The notes below the pieces were generated by a model. The model saw nothing but the letters and a program-made list of their open reading frames with translations. It did no database searches and was not told where the DNA came from. Positions 44,304-52,402 of a DNA stretch of 64,000 nucleotides are shown here, piece by piece. The position numbers and the translations under genes are program-made. Where the stretch lies: NCBI GenBank assembly GCA_003513495.1, contig DOPM01000033.1, forward strand, positions 78,023 through 142,022, written 5' to 3'. The DNA comes from Desulfosporosinus sp. (GTDB lineage Bacteria; Bacillota; Desulfitobacteriia; Desulfitobacteriales; Desulfitobacteriaceae). Position 1 is the stretch's first letter. Each line of letters begins with the position of its first letter.

Positions 44304-44850
44304 AGTGGAAGCAAATCCCATGTAGGGCCAGGAATTCATCACGCAATAAACCCATGAGAATGGCATCATGATAGTTCCCTAATACGTAACGAGCTTCCCT
44401 TTGGCGGCCTTCAATCTTGAACCCGACTTTTTCATAGGATTTAATCGCTCTAGTGTTTTCATCCCAAGTATCTAATGAAATGCGGTGCAGATTCCATTGT
44501 GTAAAAAGGAAGCGTGCAAATACTATTAGAGCATCAGTTCCATAACCTTTTCCCCAATAAGATTTCTTGCCAATAACCACATAAATAGCCGCTGATCGAG
44601 CTGGTATATTGACTTCTTTGAAACCGATAGTGCCTATAAGCTGTTTGTTATCATCTAGAATAGAATAACGGTAAATATCCGGCGATTCATCAAGAAATTT
44701 AACAGCAATCTGATCTTTGCTGAGTAAACTATTTAACGGCCAAGCCCCGCTAGACCATAGATTAACATCGGGGTCATTGTACCATTCATATAATTCGTCA
44801 ATATCATCCTCTTCAACAGGACGAATCGCTGTTTTTTGACCTTTCAGCAT
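44290..44850 (-). CDS. RimJ/RimL-like GNAT acetyltransferase
   Basis: A 186-residue N-acetyltransferase. The acetyl-CoA loop is GKKSYWGKGYGTDALI near residue 95, followed by ENTRAIKSYEKVGF. The early IRPVEEDDIDELYEWYNDP is typical of the RimJ/L group, which acetylates protein N-termini or small molecules. The last codons, including the TAA, lie inside the dispersed 30-bp repeat, so the C-terminus may have been altered by its arrival. Confidence 0.87.
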   Translation of the reverse strand: MLKGQKTAIRPVEEDDIDELYEWYNDPDVNLWSSGAWPLNSLLSKDQIAVKFLDESPDIYRYSILDDNKQLIGTIGFKEVNIPARSAAIYVVIGKKSYWGKGYGTDALIVFARFLFTQWNLHRISLDTWDENTRAIKSYEKVGFKIEGRQREARYVLGNYHDAILMGLLRDEFLALHGICFHCQKV

Positions 44851-44990
44851 TAGGAAGAACTCCTTATGAAATTATTATTCTTATATTAACTAGATTTTAT
44901 CACTATTTGTTAATTAAGACCACTTTTATAGTATGAAAAAACAGACTTAGAATGAAATCTAATTTTACAGAATGATTAAGACACAAGAAA

Positions 44991-45044
44991 AAAGGTGCCT
45001 ATCTAAGATCACTTTAAAATAAGCGGTCTTAGATAGGCACCTTT
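44991..45044 (-). terminator. terminator of the tRNA-Pro gene
   Basis: AAAGGTGCCTATCTAAGATC pairs with its complement (one mismatch) around a 14-base loop. On the minus strand it is followed by TTTTTTCTTG. It lies just behind the 3' end of the tRNA remnant. Confidence 0.8.
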
Positions 45045-45066
45045 AAAGACTTACATATCGTCGAAG

Positions 45067-45115
45067 TGGTCGGGGCGACGGGATTCGAACCCACGGCCTC
45101 TTGGTCCCGAACCAA
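45067..45115 (-). other. attL: 3' half of tRNA-Pro(CGG)
   Basis: Read leftward, the sequence gives the anticodon stem-loop with TTCGGGA (anticodon CGG), variable loop, T-arm GTGGGTTCGAATCCCG, acceptor strand CGCCCCG, discriminator A and encoded CCA. The 5' half is missing; beyond 45115 the sequence is unrelated. This is the usual footprint of a tyrosine integrase in a tRNA gene, and the integrase is 130 bases away. Confidence 0.85.
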
Positions 45116-45246
45116 AAATTCATAGGATAAGTGATTTACCCATTATGGGTAATTCATTACTCTCATGCGGTTCCTAGGGTTTTGTAAAAATTTATCAAAG
45201 ATCTTATTTTGGCCTATATTCCTAAAAAAAGTAGGTCAAAAGGGGG

Positions 45247-46488
45247 TCAACTGCTTTTCCTTTTGAACTCGATTACCTTACCCATTTCTATAGGTTTTTT
45301 GTTTTTCTCTTCGTCAATCTTCATGAGTTTTTCATCTATTTTATCAAATACATTATCGATTGCATTTGCTGTCTCTTCAGATGAGTCATCGAACATATCT
45401 CCATAAATATCTAACGTTGTTGTAGATTCGTCATGGCCAAGGATATACTGTAAATCTTTTAAGGAAAGAGTTTTTCTGTTTAAAAATACAAACGTATGTC
45501 TTAAGCAGTGAGGGCTAGCCTTTATTTCAGCTTTTTCTGCAAATCTCATAACCATTTTGGTAAACGAATCAGCCCTGAGCATCGTTCCGTTTTCACTGGG
45601 GAATAAAAATCCTGTTTTTTTGAGGTCCTTATTGTGGAGGATCGGATTAGTTTCTTTTTTTAGCATCTTTCCTTGCTCACTCAGATACTCTATTGCTTTT
45701 TTGGATAAAGGTACGTAGTGAATTTTCGCTGACTTGTTGTCTCCGATACCATCCTTACTATCAGATTCGTCAATCACAATTCGGCGATTATCTAAATCAA
45801 TATCATTATCCCGGAGAGCGAGTAATTCTCCGCGACGCATTCCGGTTACGAGTAGTAACCTCATTGCCCATATCCATCGGCTGTTTTTCATGGCCCCAAA
45901 AAGATCGTGCAACTCTTTAATCGATAATACTTTTCTAGGTTTTTTTTGTTTATTGGGAATCTCGATGTCCTTCACGGGGCTTTCTGGTATCTTTTTTTCC
46001 TTGACAGCTTTTGCAAATCCCCTGCGCATTACTCCGACTGTTTCCTTGATTGTCTTAGTTGAATAACCTTTTTGCTCGGGTTTTATTACAGTTCCATCTT
46101 CGCCAAGTACAGCTTTCTTTACAACCTTTGAATTCATCTTAGCAACTACAGTTTGAATATCTGTTGCTTCTACTCCAGGAAGCTTTCTGTGGCCCAATAC
46201 AGGACTTACATGCTGTTCATATAGGGTTTTATACTGCTCGTACGTAGCAGTCTTTTTTATGGGCTTTATATAGATCTCCAGCCATTTCAAAAACCATTCA
46301 TCGACTTTTAATTTATTTGACTCGGTAATAGGTAGATCTGCAACTTTTCTAACTTTTGCTTGTAGTTCCTTTAAAGTCTTACCATATAGTGTCCTGGGTT
46401 TCCCGTCCTTTTTTTGAGTCCATTGGACACGACCATCTTTACGAGTTTTATAACTTCCTAAGCCGTTTGGGTTACGTTGTTTGGCCAT
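45247..46488 (-). CDS. phage tyrosine integrase
   Basis: A 413-residue site-specific recombinase that inserts the phage at tRNA-Pro. An N-terminal AP2-like arm-binding part (QWTQKKDGKPRTLYGKT) precedes a SAM-like core-binding domain (62-180) and the catalytic domain, with Arg218 (TGMRRGE), His327 and Arg330 (HCLRH), His352 (LGHDES) and the nucleophile Tyr362. It lies next to attL, pointing toward it. The insert at 120-142 is Lys-rich. Confidence 0.93.
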   Translation of the reverse strand: MAKQRNPNGLGSYKTRKDGRVQWTQKKDGKPRTLYGKTLKELQAKVRKVADLPITESNKLKVDEWFLKWLEIYIKPIKKTATYEQYKTLYEQHVSPVLGHRKLPGVEATDIQTVVAKMNSKVVKKAVLGEDGTVIKPEQKGYSTKTIKETVGVMRRGFAKAVKEKKIPESPVKDIEIPNKQKKPRKVLSIKELHDLFGAMKNSRWIWAMRLLLVTGMRRGELLALRDNDIDLDNRRIVIDESDSKDGIGDNKSAKIHYVPLSKKAIEYLSEQGKMLKKETNPILHNKDLKKTGFLFPSENGTMLRADSFTKMVMRFAEKAEIKASPHCLRHTFVFLNRKTLSLKDLQYILGHDESTTTLDIYGDMFDDSSEETANAIDNVFDKIDEKLMKIDEEKNKKPIEMGKVIEFKRKSS

Positions 46489-46493
46489 AATAC

Positions 46494-46841
46494 TTACTCC
46501 TTATCGTCTTCCAGTTTTGCTTCAATCCTACCTATCAATTTCATTTGTTCATCTCGGGAAAGTTTTCTCCAGAGACTGATTAGGCGTTGCTCATCTGCAT
46601 CAAACTCATTAATAAAAACTTTACCAAAATCTCGATTATCCTCATTTTCATTAGATAAATATTCCATTGATACATCGAAGAACTGAGCAAGCTTTTTTAG
46701 TGTCGGAAACCTAACGTTTTCGAAACCCTTTTTAAATAAGCCATCTAAAGTTGTATAAGGAATGCCAGCCCCTTTTGCAACATCAGATTTGTTCAGATCC
46801 CTCTCTTTCATCATCATTTCTATCTTTTCAATCATGTTCAT
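46494..46841 (-). CDS. CI-like phage repressor (XRE family)
   Basis: A 115-residue DNA-binding protein. The helix-turn-helix covers residues ~8-62 (RDLNKSDVAKGAGIPYTTLD then TLKKLAQFFDVS). The C-terminal half is a short dimerisation tail without a peptidase domain, so induction would not be by RecA-type self-cleavage. It is divergent from the Cro-like gene, with operators between, and lies 5 bases before the integrase gene, so the two are probably cotranscribed. Confidence 0.88.
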   Translation of the reverse strand: MNMIEKIEMMMKERDLNKSDVAKGAGIPYTTLDGLFKKGFENVRFPTLKKLAQFFDVSMEYLSNENEDNRDFGKVFINEFDADEQRLISLWRKLSRDEQMKLIGRIEAKLEDDKE

Positions 46842-46879
46842 TCAAACCAACAGCTCCCTACAAATATTTTACAAATATC

Positions 46880-46907
46880 ATTATATCCAAAATCGACAAA
46901 ATAACAA
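46880..46907 (-). promoter_or_regulatory. repressor promoter (PRM-like)
   Basis: Read leftward: TTGTTA, 16 bases, TATAAT. A TTACCCC half-site lies just upstream at 46914. Confidence 0.6.
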
Positions 46908-46949
46908 TACATATTTTACCCCTTTGCGTAATATTTTATAAGTTACCCA

Positions 46950-46978
46950 TTGACATATTACCCCAAGGGGTATTATAT
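46950..46978 (+). promoter_or_regulatory. early rightward promoter (PR-like) with operator in its spacer
   Basis: TTGACA, 17 bases, TTATAT. The spacer is filled by TACCCCAAGGGGTA (46959-46972). Single half-sites TTACCCC or GGGGTAA recur at 46914, 46943 (TTACCCA) and 46999. A repressor bound here would exclude polymerase. Confidence 0.75.
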
Positions 46979-47024
46979 TTAACTTGTGATTACGAGAAGG
47001 GGTAATGAAAGGGGGTGCCAAAAC

Positions 47025-47261
47025 ATGTTTCCTAACTTAAATGCAGAAATGGCAAGAATCGGAATTAAGAAAAGACACATTGTAGAACTATTGGGATGCA
47101 CACCAAAGACGCTAAGGAGTAAGTTTTCCGGAAACTCCGATTTTACTATCAAGGAAATGAAGAAAATTCGAGACAAATTCTTTCCTAAGCTTACTCTAGA
47201 CTTTTTATTCATGGATGAAAGCACTGCTAACAATGAAAAAGATTTTGCTCGAGTTGTTTAA
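47025..47261 (+). CDS. Cro-like phage regulator
   Basis: A 78-residue protein with a single helix-turn-helix (MARIGIKKRHIVELLGCTPK then TLRSKFSG), the first rightward gene after the immunity region. The ATG follows AAAGGGGGTG; the longer upstream frame starts inside the operator region and is rejected. Confidence 0.78.
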   Translation: MFPNLNAEMARIGIKKRHIVELLGCTPKTLRSKFSGNSDFTIKEMKKIRDKFFPKLTLDFLFMDESTANNEKDFARVV

Positions 47262-47325
47262 GTAAACGACTTGAGCAATGAACATACGTACTTAAAACGT
47301 TGGCTAATGGAGGGAGGTGAGACAA

Positions 47326-47640
47326 ATGGACCAAACACCCATCGAGTCATGGATCGAACAATGGGGCACTAACCTGGACCGGGAGGCGAAGGCTGAGCTG
47401 CTTGAAGCTGTTCATAAAATGGTATCGGCTAAACCATTTCAACAAATTATTAATCTGTCGATCGATGCCAGTGAAGCTCTAGAAGTAATGGCAAAAGCAG
47501 AGCCCGAGGAAGTTTTAGCTCTGTACAAAGAAATAGCCGAGCTGAAAGGGCAAGTTTCAGTTCGGCAATCGATAACGATAGAAGAGTTTGCTGTGGAGTT
47601 GGAGGCTTATAGGTCTAAGGCCTTGCACAAAACGGGATAA
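47326..47640 (+). CDS. phage protein of unknown function, 104 aa
   Basis: An acidic helical protein with no recognised domain. It starts at ATG behind GGAGGGAGGTG. The middle reads ASEALEVMAKAEPEEVLALY, then IAELKGQVSVRQ, suggesting a helical bundle. Early-region position suggests a regulatory or takeover role. Confidence 0.6.
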   Translation: MDQTPIESWIEQWGTNLDREAKAELLEAVHKMVSAKPFQQIINLSIDASEALEVMAKAEPEEVLALYKEIAELKGQVSVRQSITIEEFAVELEAYRSKALHKTG

Positions 47641-47664
47641 CCAAGTCGATAGCTTAGGAAGTGG

Positions 47665-47877
47665 GTGAGAAACGTGAAAGAGGGAGCAGAATTAAAATCT
47701 CCTCAAGAGTCTCATATCTGGAAAAGTGACCATCCAGCACATGAATCTCGTAAGGAGATTACGAAAGAGGTTATTCAGCTATTTGCCAGTAAAGGCATGA
47801 CCTATGACGAGTGTTACAAAGCACTCGAAGACATCAACGAAGCACTAATGTACCAGTCTAGGTTTGTGACTCTTTAG
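47665..47877 (+). CDS. small phage protein, 70 aa
   Basis: No family is recognised. The second half forms two helices (SRKEITKEVIQLFASKGMTY, then DECYKALEDINEAL). GTG start; another GTG nine bases later is possible. Its last 20 bases overlap a leftward gene tail to tail. Confidence 0.5.
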   Translation: MRNVKEGAELKSPQESHIWKSDHPAHESRKEITKEVIQLFASKGMTYDECYKALEDINEALMYQSRFVTL

Positions 47878-48094
47878 GCGGCGTGAGCTTAAACTCAAAT
47901 TCCCACTTAAGCTCGTACTGTTGATATTCCTTGATAAGATCTAGTAATTGATAGGCAACGTTGTCATTGAGCCTCGCATTGCAGGCTTGGCATCGGATAG
48001 CAAAATGACTTTGATGAGCTGCTCTAGATTGAAGGGCTTTAAAATCCAGAGTCATGGTTGATCCGCAATCACCACATTTTAACGTCAAATTCAT
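47858..48094 (-). CDS. zinc-ribbon phage protein, 78 aa
   Basis: It contains CGDCGSTM and, 24 residues on, CQACNARL, a four-Cys zinc ribbon, followed by an acidic aromatic tail. It runs against the neighbouring genes. The ATG at 48094 follows GAGGAGGG, a strong site, so it is probably real. It may be expressed from its own promoter in the lysogen. Confidence 0.6.
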   Translation of the reverse strand: MNLTLKCGDCGSTMTLDFKALQSRAAHQSHFAIRCQACNARLNDNVAYQLLDLIKEYQQYELKWEFEFKLTPPKESQT

Positions 48095-48197
48095 TATTAT
48101 CCCTCCTCTCATATCGACATAGTTAGTCTGGACAACTTACCATTTCGACGAGGATGGAGGGAAAACCTGTAAATATTTCAAGAAAGGAGGAAAAACC

Positions 48198-48380
48198 ATG
48201 AAACGAAACTTAGCCGAACTCATGCTCATGAGCAGCATGATGCAGCCCTACGGTTCAAGCAATCTCTTGCCGATGCCGGCGGGGCGGATTATAAACGATG
48301 GGTTACCCGGCAAGGAACACGCTAAGCGAAAGGCCAGAAACAAGATGGCTAGGAAGTCCAGGAAACGGAATAGGAAGTGA
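48198..48380 (+). CDS. small basic phage protein, 60 aa
   Basis: Met-rich at the start and strongly basic at the end (KRKARNKMARKSRKRNRK), which suggests nucleic-acid binding. AAGGAGG site. No family recognised. Confidence 0.5.
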   Translation: MKRNLAELMLMSSMMQPYGSSNLLPMPAGRIINDGLPGKEHAKRKARNKMARKSRKRNRK

Positions 48381-48391
48381 GGTGGAGTGCG

Positions 48392-48535
48392 ATGGAGACT
48401 ATAGACGTATTCAGGAAACTCAGAGATATTTCGTGTGAGGTAGTCGAAGCCCTTGAAAAGGAAGATGCAGAAAAAGCGGAAACCGCCATGGGGAAATTCA
48501 TGTACTTAATGATGCAGTTGAATGCATTGAAGTGA
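48392..48535 (+). CDS. small phage protein, 47 aa
   Basis: A helical, acidic protein (DVFRKLRDISCEVVEALEKE at the start). The ATG lies behind GAGGTGGAG. Tight spacing with both neighbours supports a real gene. Function unknown. Confidence 0.45.
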   Translation: METIDVFRKLRDISCEVVEALEKEDAEKAETAMGKFMYLMMQLNALK

Positions 48536-48544
48536 GGTGATACC

Positions 48545-48733
48545 GTGCTCAGAAAAATCCTCGAATCAAAGAAAGGTCCACTGACCGATGCTCAATTCGC
48601 CGAAATTATGGACCTTGCCACAACGGACATAAAAATTAACCGCGTCAACTTCGGCAAGCGGACGAGCCTAAGTGAAGCGGTGGAGATAGCGGCCGGATGT
48701 TTTGTTGCAATGGGCCGCGGGAATGTAGCCTAA
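48545..48733 (+). CDS. small phage protein, 62 aa
   Basis: GTG start behind GAGGTGATACC. Contains TDAQFAEIMDLATTDIKINR and ends with a small hydrophobic helix (AVEIAAGCFVAMG). No family recognised. Confidence 0.45.
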   Translation: MLRKILESKKGPLTDAQFAEIMDLATTDIKINRVNFGKRTSLSEAVEIAAGCFVAMGRGNVA

Positions 48734-48752
48734 TAAGGGGGAGGTGATACCC

Positions 48753-48866
48753 GTGTCATACGAGATCATCCCGAAACGCGGTTATGTCGAGCTTTGGATA
48801 GACGGTATATTTGCGGGGAGCTTTGACTCCGAGGAAGAGGCGAAGGCCGAGGTAAATGCAGCTTAA
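48753..48866 (+). CDS. small phage protein, 37 aa
   Basis: GTG start behind GGGGGAGGTGATACC. The short sequence YVELWIDGIFAGSFDSEEEA looks like a beta hairpin and helix. Compact and well spaced between neighbours, but function unknown. Confidence 0.42.
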   Translation: MSYEIIPKRGYVELWIDGIFAGSFDSEEEAKAEVNAA

Positions 48867-48883
48867 TTTAGGAGGGAGGTGCC

Positions 48884-49141
48884 TTGAAGAAAGTTATTAA
48901 GTTGATTCCCCTCTGCAAATGTGGACAACCTATGGTGTTTCCGGAGGGAAAAACAAAAGCTAGGTGCACGGTAAATGGGTGCGGTATGAGGTGGGAACTT
49001 GGGCCTGAAGGTTACTGGGCGAAGGGACTATTTACAATAGTATTTACCCCAATTTTCACAGAGCGACCTAAACCAAAGGTTAATCACTATCAAAAGTACA
49101 TGCGATGGAGGGAAAGGTCTAAAGGGGGAAGGGTTCACTAA
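48884..49141 (+). CDS. zinc-ribbon phage protein, 85 aa
   Basis: TTG start behind AGGAGGGAGGTG. CKCGQPMVF with CTVNGCGMRW forms a zinc ribbon, followed by a basic tail. The stop overlaps the next start by one base (TAATG), so translation is probably coupled. Confidence 0.55.
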   Translation: MKKVIKLIPLCKCGQPMVFPEGKTKARCTVNGCGMRWELGPEGYWAKGLFTIVFTPIFTERPKPKVNHYQKYMRWRERSKGGRVH

Positions 49142-49416
49142 TGACCTATGAACGCTTTTTCAAACGCCTGGAGACCTGTGGAGGTTGCGCTGGACCGCGA
49201 GATAAAACACACTGCAGTTTTACAGTAGTTTGCACCTACGTTGAAAAACTTGCTAAAAAAGGAGTGATTAGAAGTTCGAAGGATTTTTGTTATCCCACTA
49301 CTACTGGCAGCGATCTTATGCTTAACACCGTCGAAAGCGGTTTGCCCGGAATTGCCTCAATCAATCCACCAACAAACGAGATCCCCCCAGGAATCGGTCC
49401 CTGCAACGCCGATTAG
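49141..49416 (+). CDS. Cys-rich phage protein, 91 aa
   Basis: Contains CGGCAGPRDKTHC and further Cys residues, suggesting metal binding. Its last ~65 bases overlap the 3D-domain gene in another frame. The C-terminal half may be partly fortuitous, because the other frame encodes a signal-peptide-like stretch there. Confidence 0.45.
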   Translation: MTYERFFKRLETCGGCAGPRDKTHCSFTVVCTYVEKLAKKGVIRSSKDFCYPTTTGSDLMLNTVESGLPGIASINPPTNEIPPGIGPCNAD

Positions 49417-49723
49417 TCGAGGTACATCATCAAAGGTTGAACGACGAATCATGATCGTCACGGCCTACTCCGCCAACGACAAAGGAATGGATGGCAAGGG
49501 CATTACGGCCAGCGGGGAAACAGTCCAAGAAGGCCGAACTATAGCCGCCGATCCGAGCGTACCTTTCGGTACCCAAATCCATATTCCGAGGCTAGGGAAT
49601 ACATACACTGTCACGGACCGTGGTGGCGCGATCCGGGGGAATAGGATCGATCTTTACATGGAGAAACGGAGTGATGCTATAGAATTCGGTGTTTGGGAAT
49701 TGGAAGTTTGGATTGGAAAGTAA
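49352..49723 (+). CDS. 3D-domain protein (cell-wall-active type)
   Basis: The C-terminal ~75 residues form the 3D domain found in lytic transglycosylase-like MltA/YuiC/YocH proteins: VTAYSANDKGMDGKGITASG near the start, IAADPSVPFGTQIHI, then TVTDRGGAIRGNRIDLYM with the three Asp residues. It probably acts on peptidoglycan. The only standard starts are TTG 49352 and later codons. Upstream in the same frame (49274-49340) lies a convincing signal peptide without a start codon. Its place among early genes is odd for a lysis function. Confidence 0.72.
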   Translation: MPQSIHQQTRSPQESVPATPISRGTSSKVERRIMIVTAYSANDKGMDGKGITASGETVQEGRTIAADPSVPFGTQIHIPRLGNTYTVTDRGGAIRGNRIDLYMEKRSDAIEFGVWELEVWIGK

Positions 49724-49735
49724 GGAGGAGTTCAA

Positions 49736-50080
49736 TTGGAAAAGCTCGATCAATTTGACTTAGAAGTTATTAACGCTCTCCGAGAATTAGAAATACCGGT
49801 TCATCTTAGGGGTTATGAGTACATTAAAACGACTATGAAGGTTATTAAATCAAATCCAAAGGCTATCCAGAGGGTTATTAAGTTGTACGAAACCATTGCG
49901 GAGATGGAAGACACAACCCCATCGAGAGTGGAGAGAGGAATAAGACACGCTTTAGAAAGCGCGGAATCAGATTTCCTCACTCAGAAAAAAGTTCTTGGTA
50001 CGGATCGAAAACTTACAAATAGTGAATTCTTGGCAACGTTAGCCGAGGTCGTCCGAGTCAAACTGGCAGGTGTAGCATGA
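49736..50080 (+). CDS. stand-alone Spo0A-type DNA-binding (effector) domain
   Basis: A 114-residue protein. Residues ~8-76 match the C-terminal effector domain of the sporulation regulator Spo0A: EIPVHLRGYEYIKTTMKVI, then IAEMEDTTPSRVERGIRHAL, which is the recognition helix that reads 0A boxes and touches sigma-A. There is no receiver domain, so it cannot be switched by phosphorelay. A phage protein of this kind could mimic or block Spo0A at host or phage promoters; that is inference. TTG start behind GGAGGAG. The stop overlaps the next start. Confidence 0.75.
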   Translation: MEKLDQFDLEVINALRELEIPVHLRGYEYIKTTMKVIKSNPKAIQRVIKLYETIAEMEDTTPSRVERGIRHALESAESDFLTQKKVLGTDRKLTNSEFLATLAEVVRVKLAGVA

Positions 50081-50442
50081 AGGACCTTACAATTGGTCAA
50101 CTTCTAGACCTCCAGGGCCTTGCCAAAAACTTTAGACACCTAGTTTCTCAAGTGAGTATAGGTTTCCACGAAAACGGGCTTATGAGAGTAACCGTGATCT
50201 CGGTTCTAGATGCAGATCAGGATGATCTTAACGGAGTGCTAGGGGACATATTCCCTGGTATGGAGTACCGAGGCAATGTCGGCGTTGAGATTGATGGTGG
50301 CGAACTAGGTGAATTCCACTTTATCGACTATAACGGCGAAACTCTTATGCATCTGTGCATGAAAAAGACCCCCACTGCAATGGAGGTCCCAAGGGAAATA
50401 TCTCAACTAGATTATACCGAAATTACGGAGGTGGCGCAATGA
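50077..50442 (+). CDS. phage protein of unknown function, 121 aa
   Basis: An acidic alpha/beta protein (MRVTVISVLDADQDDLNGVL in the middle) with no recognised family. ATGA overlap with both the gene before and the gene after shows tight translational coupling with the Spo0A-like and SbcC-like genes. Confidence 0.55.
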   Translation: MKDLTIGQLLDLQGLAKNFRHLVSQVSIGFHENGLMRVTVISVLDADQDDLNGVLGDIFPGMEYRGNVGVEIDGGELGEFHFIDYNGETLMHLCMKKTPTAMEVPREISQLDYTEITEVAQ

Positions 50443-52400
50443 ACGAGATAAGACTCGCAAGAATGGAGCTTAGAAATTTTAAAGGGATCAAGCAATTCAC
50501 TCTCGATATTAACGGCCTGACCGCAAACGTTTTTGGTGAGAATGGGACTGGTAAGACAACGCTTTACGATGGGTTCCTATGGATTTTATTCAACAAAGAT
50601 TCGGCGAACCGGGCCGACTTCTCGGTAAAGCCTCAGGGTAAGAATGGTAACGACATCAATTATCTTGAAACTGAGGTTGTGCTCCATCTTTTAATTGATG
50701 GTCGTCCCAAAATCCTCCGCAAAATGCTTGAAGAGGTCTGGACAAAAAAACGGGGTGAGGCTTCGAAGGAGTTTACGGGTCATCAAACCTCTTATTGGAT
50801 TGACACGGTGCCAGTCAAAAAGAAGGAGTATACAGACCAAATCAATTCGATCATCGATGAAAATGCTTTCAAGCTCCTGACAAACCCTTTCTACTTTTGC
50901 ACTCAGTTAAAGTGGGAGGATCGTAGGAAAACACTCATGGAGATCTGTGGCGATGTCTCGGATGCGGATGTAATTGCATCTGACAAGAGTCTTGCCGCTC
51001 TCACTGATATATTATCCGGTAGATCAATCAATGATCAAAGGAAGATTATTGCCGAAAGGATTAAGAAGCTGAATAAGGACATCGACGCGATCCCGATCAA
51101 GATTAACGAATTATCAAGGACACTACTTAGTGAAGATGTTAATTATCAGGTGGTCGAGGAGAATCTACTTGCACAGAAAGCAGTTCTAAGGAAGATCGAG
51201 CAAAGCATGACGGATGCAAGCCAGACGGCTGCCGAGTATCGCCAAAACCAACAAGACCTTTTCAAGCTCACTGCTGCCATGGATGAACGCAAGAAGGAAC
51301 TGGATGCAGGTGCAATGGCTGGCCTTAATAGGGCTATTGATGAAAAATCGAAGCTCGAGGGCGAAAGGTACCGAGTAAGCGCGGAACTGAGTTCCAGCGA
51401 AGCTAATATCAAGTCAAGCAAAGCGAATATCTCAGATATGGAAAATGAGCTTGTAACCCTGCGTGCAAGATGGAACTCAGAAAATGAAAAGCAGTTTGTT
51501 GATCCTGATCCGGATATGTTTATCTGTCCAACGTGTCAGCAGTCGTTGCCGCAAGAAAAAAAGGAAACCCAAATAACTCAAATGAGAGCAAACTTTGAAT
51601 CAACAAAGGCTCATGCCTTGGCTAAGATCAACGAAGATGGTAAAGCGATAGCTTCAAGGATAAACATTAGAAAAAATGAGTTGGAGGAGCTTGAGAGCAA
51701 ACTTATTCTTACCGACTTGAAACGGTCTGAACTTGCCGAACGGCTCACCGAGCTTAACAAAGAAATCGAAGCCGAACGACAACGCACTTTCGGGGCCAAC
51801 TATGAGGCAGATGCAAAATACTCAACCCTACAGGCTCAATTCCAGGCCCTCAAGACTGAACTCAATAAGCCGATCGAGGACCAGACTTCCGAGCTTATCC
51901 AGCGAAAGAACGAGGTCGCAGAGAAGATCAATGAGCTTAACAAGGTCCTCAATAACCGTGATGTACAGATAAGAACTCAAGAACGGATCGAAGAGTTGAA
52001 GGACGAAGAACGCTCATTAGCTGGTCAGTTAAGTGAGTTCGAGGGGCATAAGTATTTGATCGAACAGTTCGTTAAGGCAAAGGTTAATCTCCTTGAGGAC
52101 ACCATAAATAGCCGGTTCGAGATTGTAAAGTGGAAGCTCTTTAAGGTCAATATAAATGGCGGCATCGAAGAATGTTGTGAGGCCATGGCCGATGGCGTTA
52201 CTTGGCCAAACGTGAACCATGCCGGGAAGGTTAACTCTGGCCTTGATATTATAAACGTCCTAGCGGGCCATTACGGATGCACAGCACCAATCTTTATCGA
52301 CTTTAGGGAGTCGGTGTCGCGGATCATTGAGACTAAGAGTCAGGTTGTTAATTTGATTAAGAGCGAGCCGGATAAAGTGCTTAGAGTGGAGGTTGCTTGA
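50439..52400 (+). CDS. SbcC/Rad50-like AAA ATPase with zinc hook
   Basis: A 653-residue SMC-type ATPase. Walker A FGENGTGKTTL lies at 33-42, a long coiled coil runs from ~220 to 580, and a CPTC zinc hook lies near 363 at its apex, as in Rad50. The C-terminal lobe is short, and the signature/Walker B motifs are not of textbook form. It probably works with a nuclease and the RecT annealase in phage recombination. The start is the ATG at 50439, which overlaps the previous stop. Confidence 0.82.
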   Translation: MNEIRLARMELRNFKGIKQFTLDINGLTANVFGENGTGKTTLYDGFLWILFNKDSANRADFSVKPQGKNGNDINYLETEVVLHLLIDGRPKILRKMLEEVWTKKRGEASKEFTGHQTSYWIDTVPVKKKEYTDQINSIIDENAFKLLTNPFYFCTQLKWEDRRKTLMEICGDVSDADVIASDKSLAALTDILSGRSINDQRKIIAERIKKLNKDIDAIPIKINELSRTLLSEDVNYQVVEENLLAQKAVLRKIEQSMTDASQTAAEYRQNQQDLFKLTAAMDERKKELDAGAMAGLNRAIDEKSKLEGERYRVSAELSSSEANIKSSKANISDMENELVTLRARWNSENEKQFVDPDPDMFICPTCQQSLPQEKKETQITQMRANFESTKAHALAKINEDGKAIASRINIRKNELEELESKLILTDLKRSELAERLTELNKEIEAERQRTFGANYEADAKYSTLQAQFQALKTELNKPIEDQTSELIQRKNEVAEKINELNKVLNNRDVQIRTQERIEELKDEERSLAGQLSEFEGHKYLIEQFVKAKVNLLEDTINSRFEIVKWKLFKVNINGGIEECCEAMADGVTWPNVNHAGKVNSGLDIINVLAGHYGCTAPIFIDFRESVSRIIETKSQVVNLIKSEPDKVLRVEVA

Positions 52401-52402
52401 CG

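Noticed and set aside
45067..45115. functional tRNA-Pro gene
   Set aside because: The D-arm and 5' acceptor strand are missing; only the 3' half is present.
49141..49723. programmed frameshift joining the 91-codon gene to the 3D-domain gene
   Set aside because: No slippery heptamer in the right frame, and the signal peptide in the 3D frame argues for an independent start.
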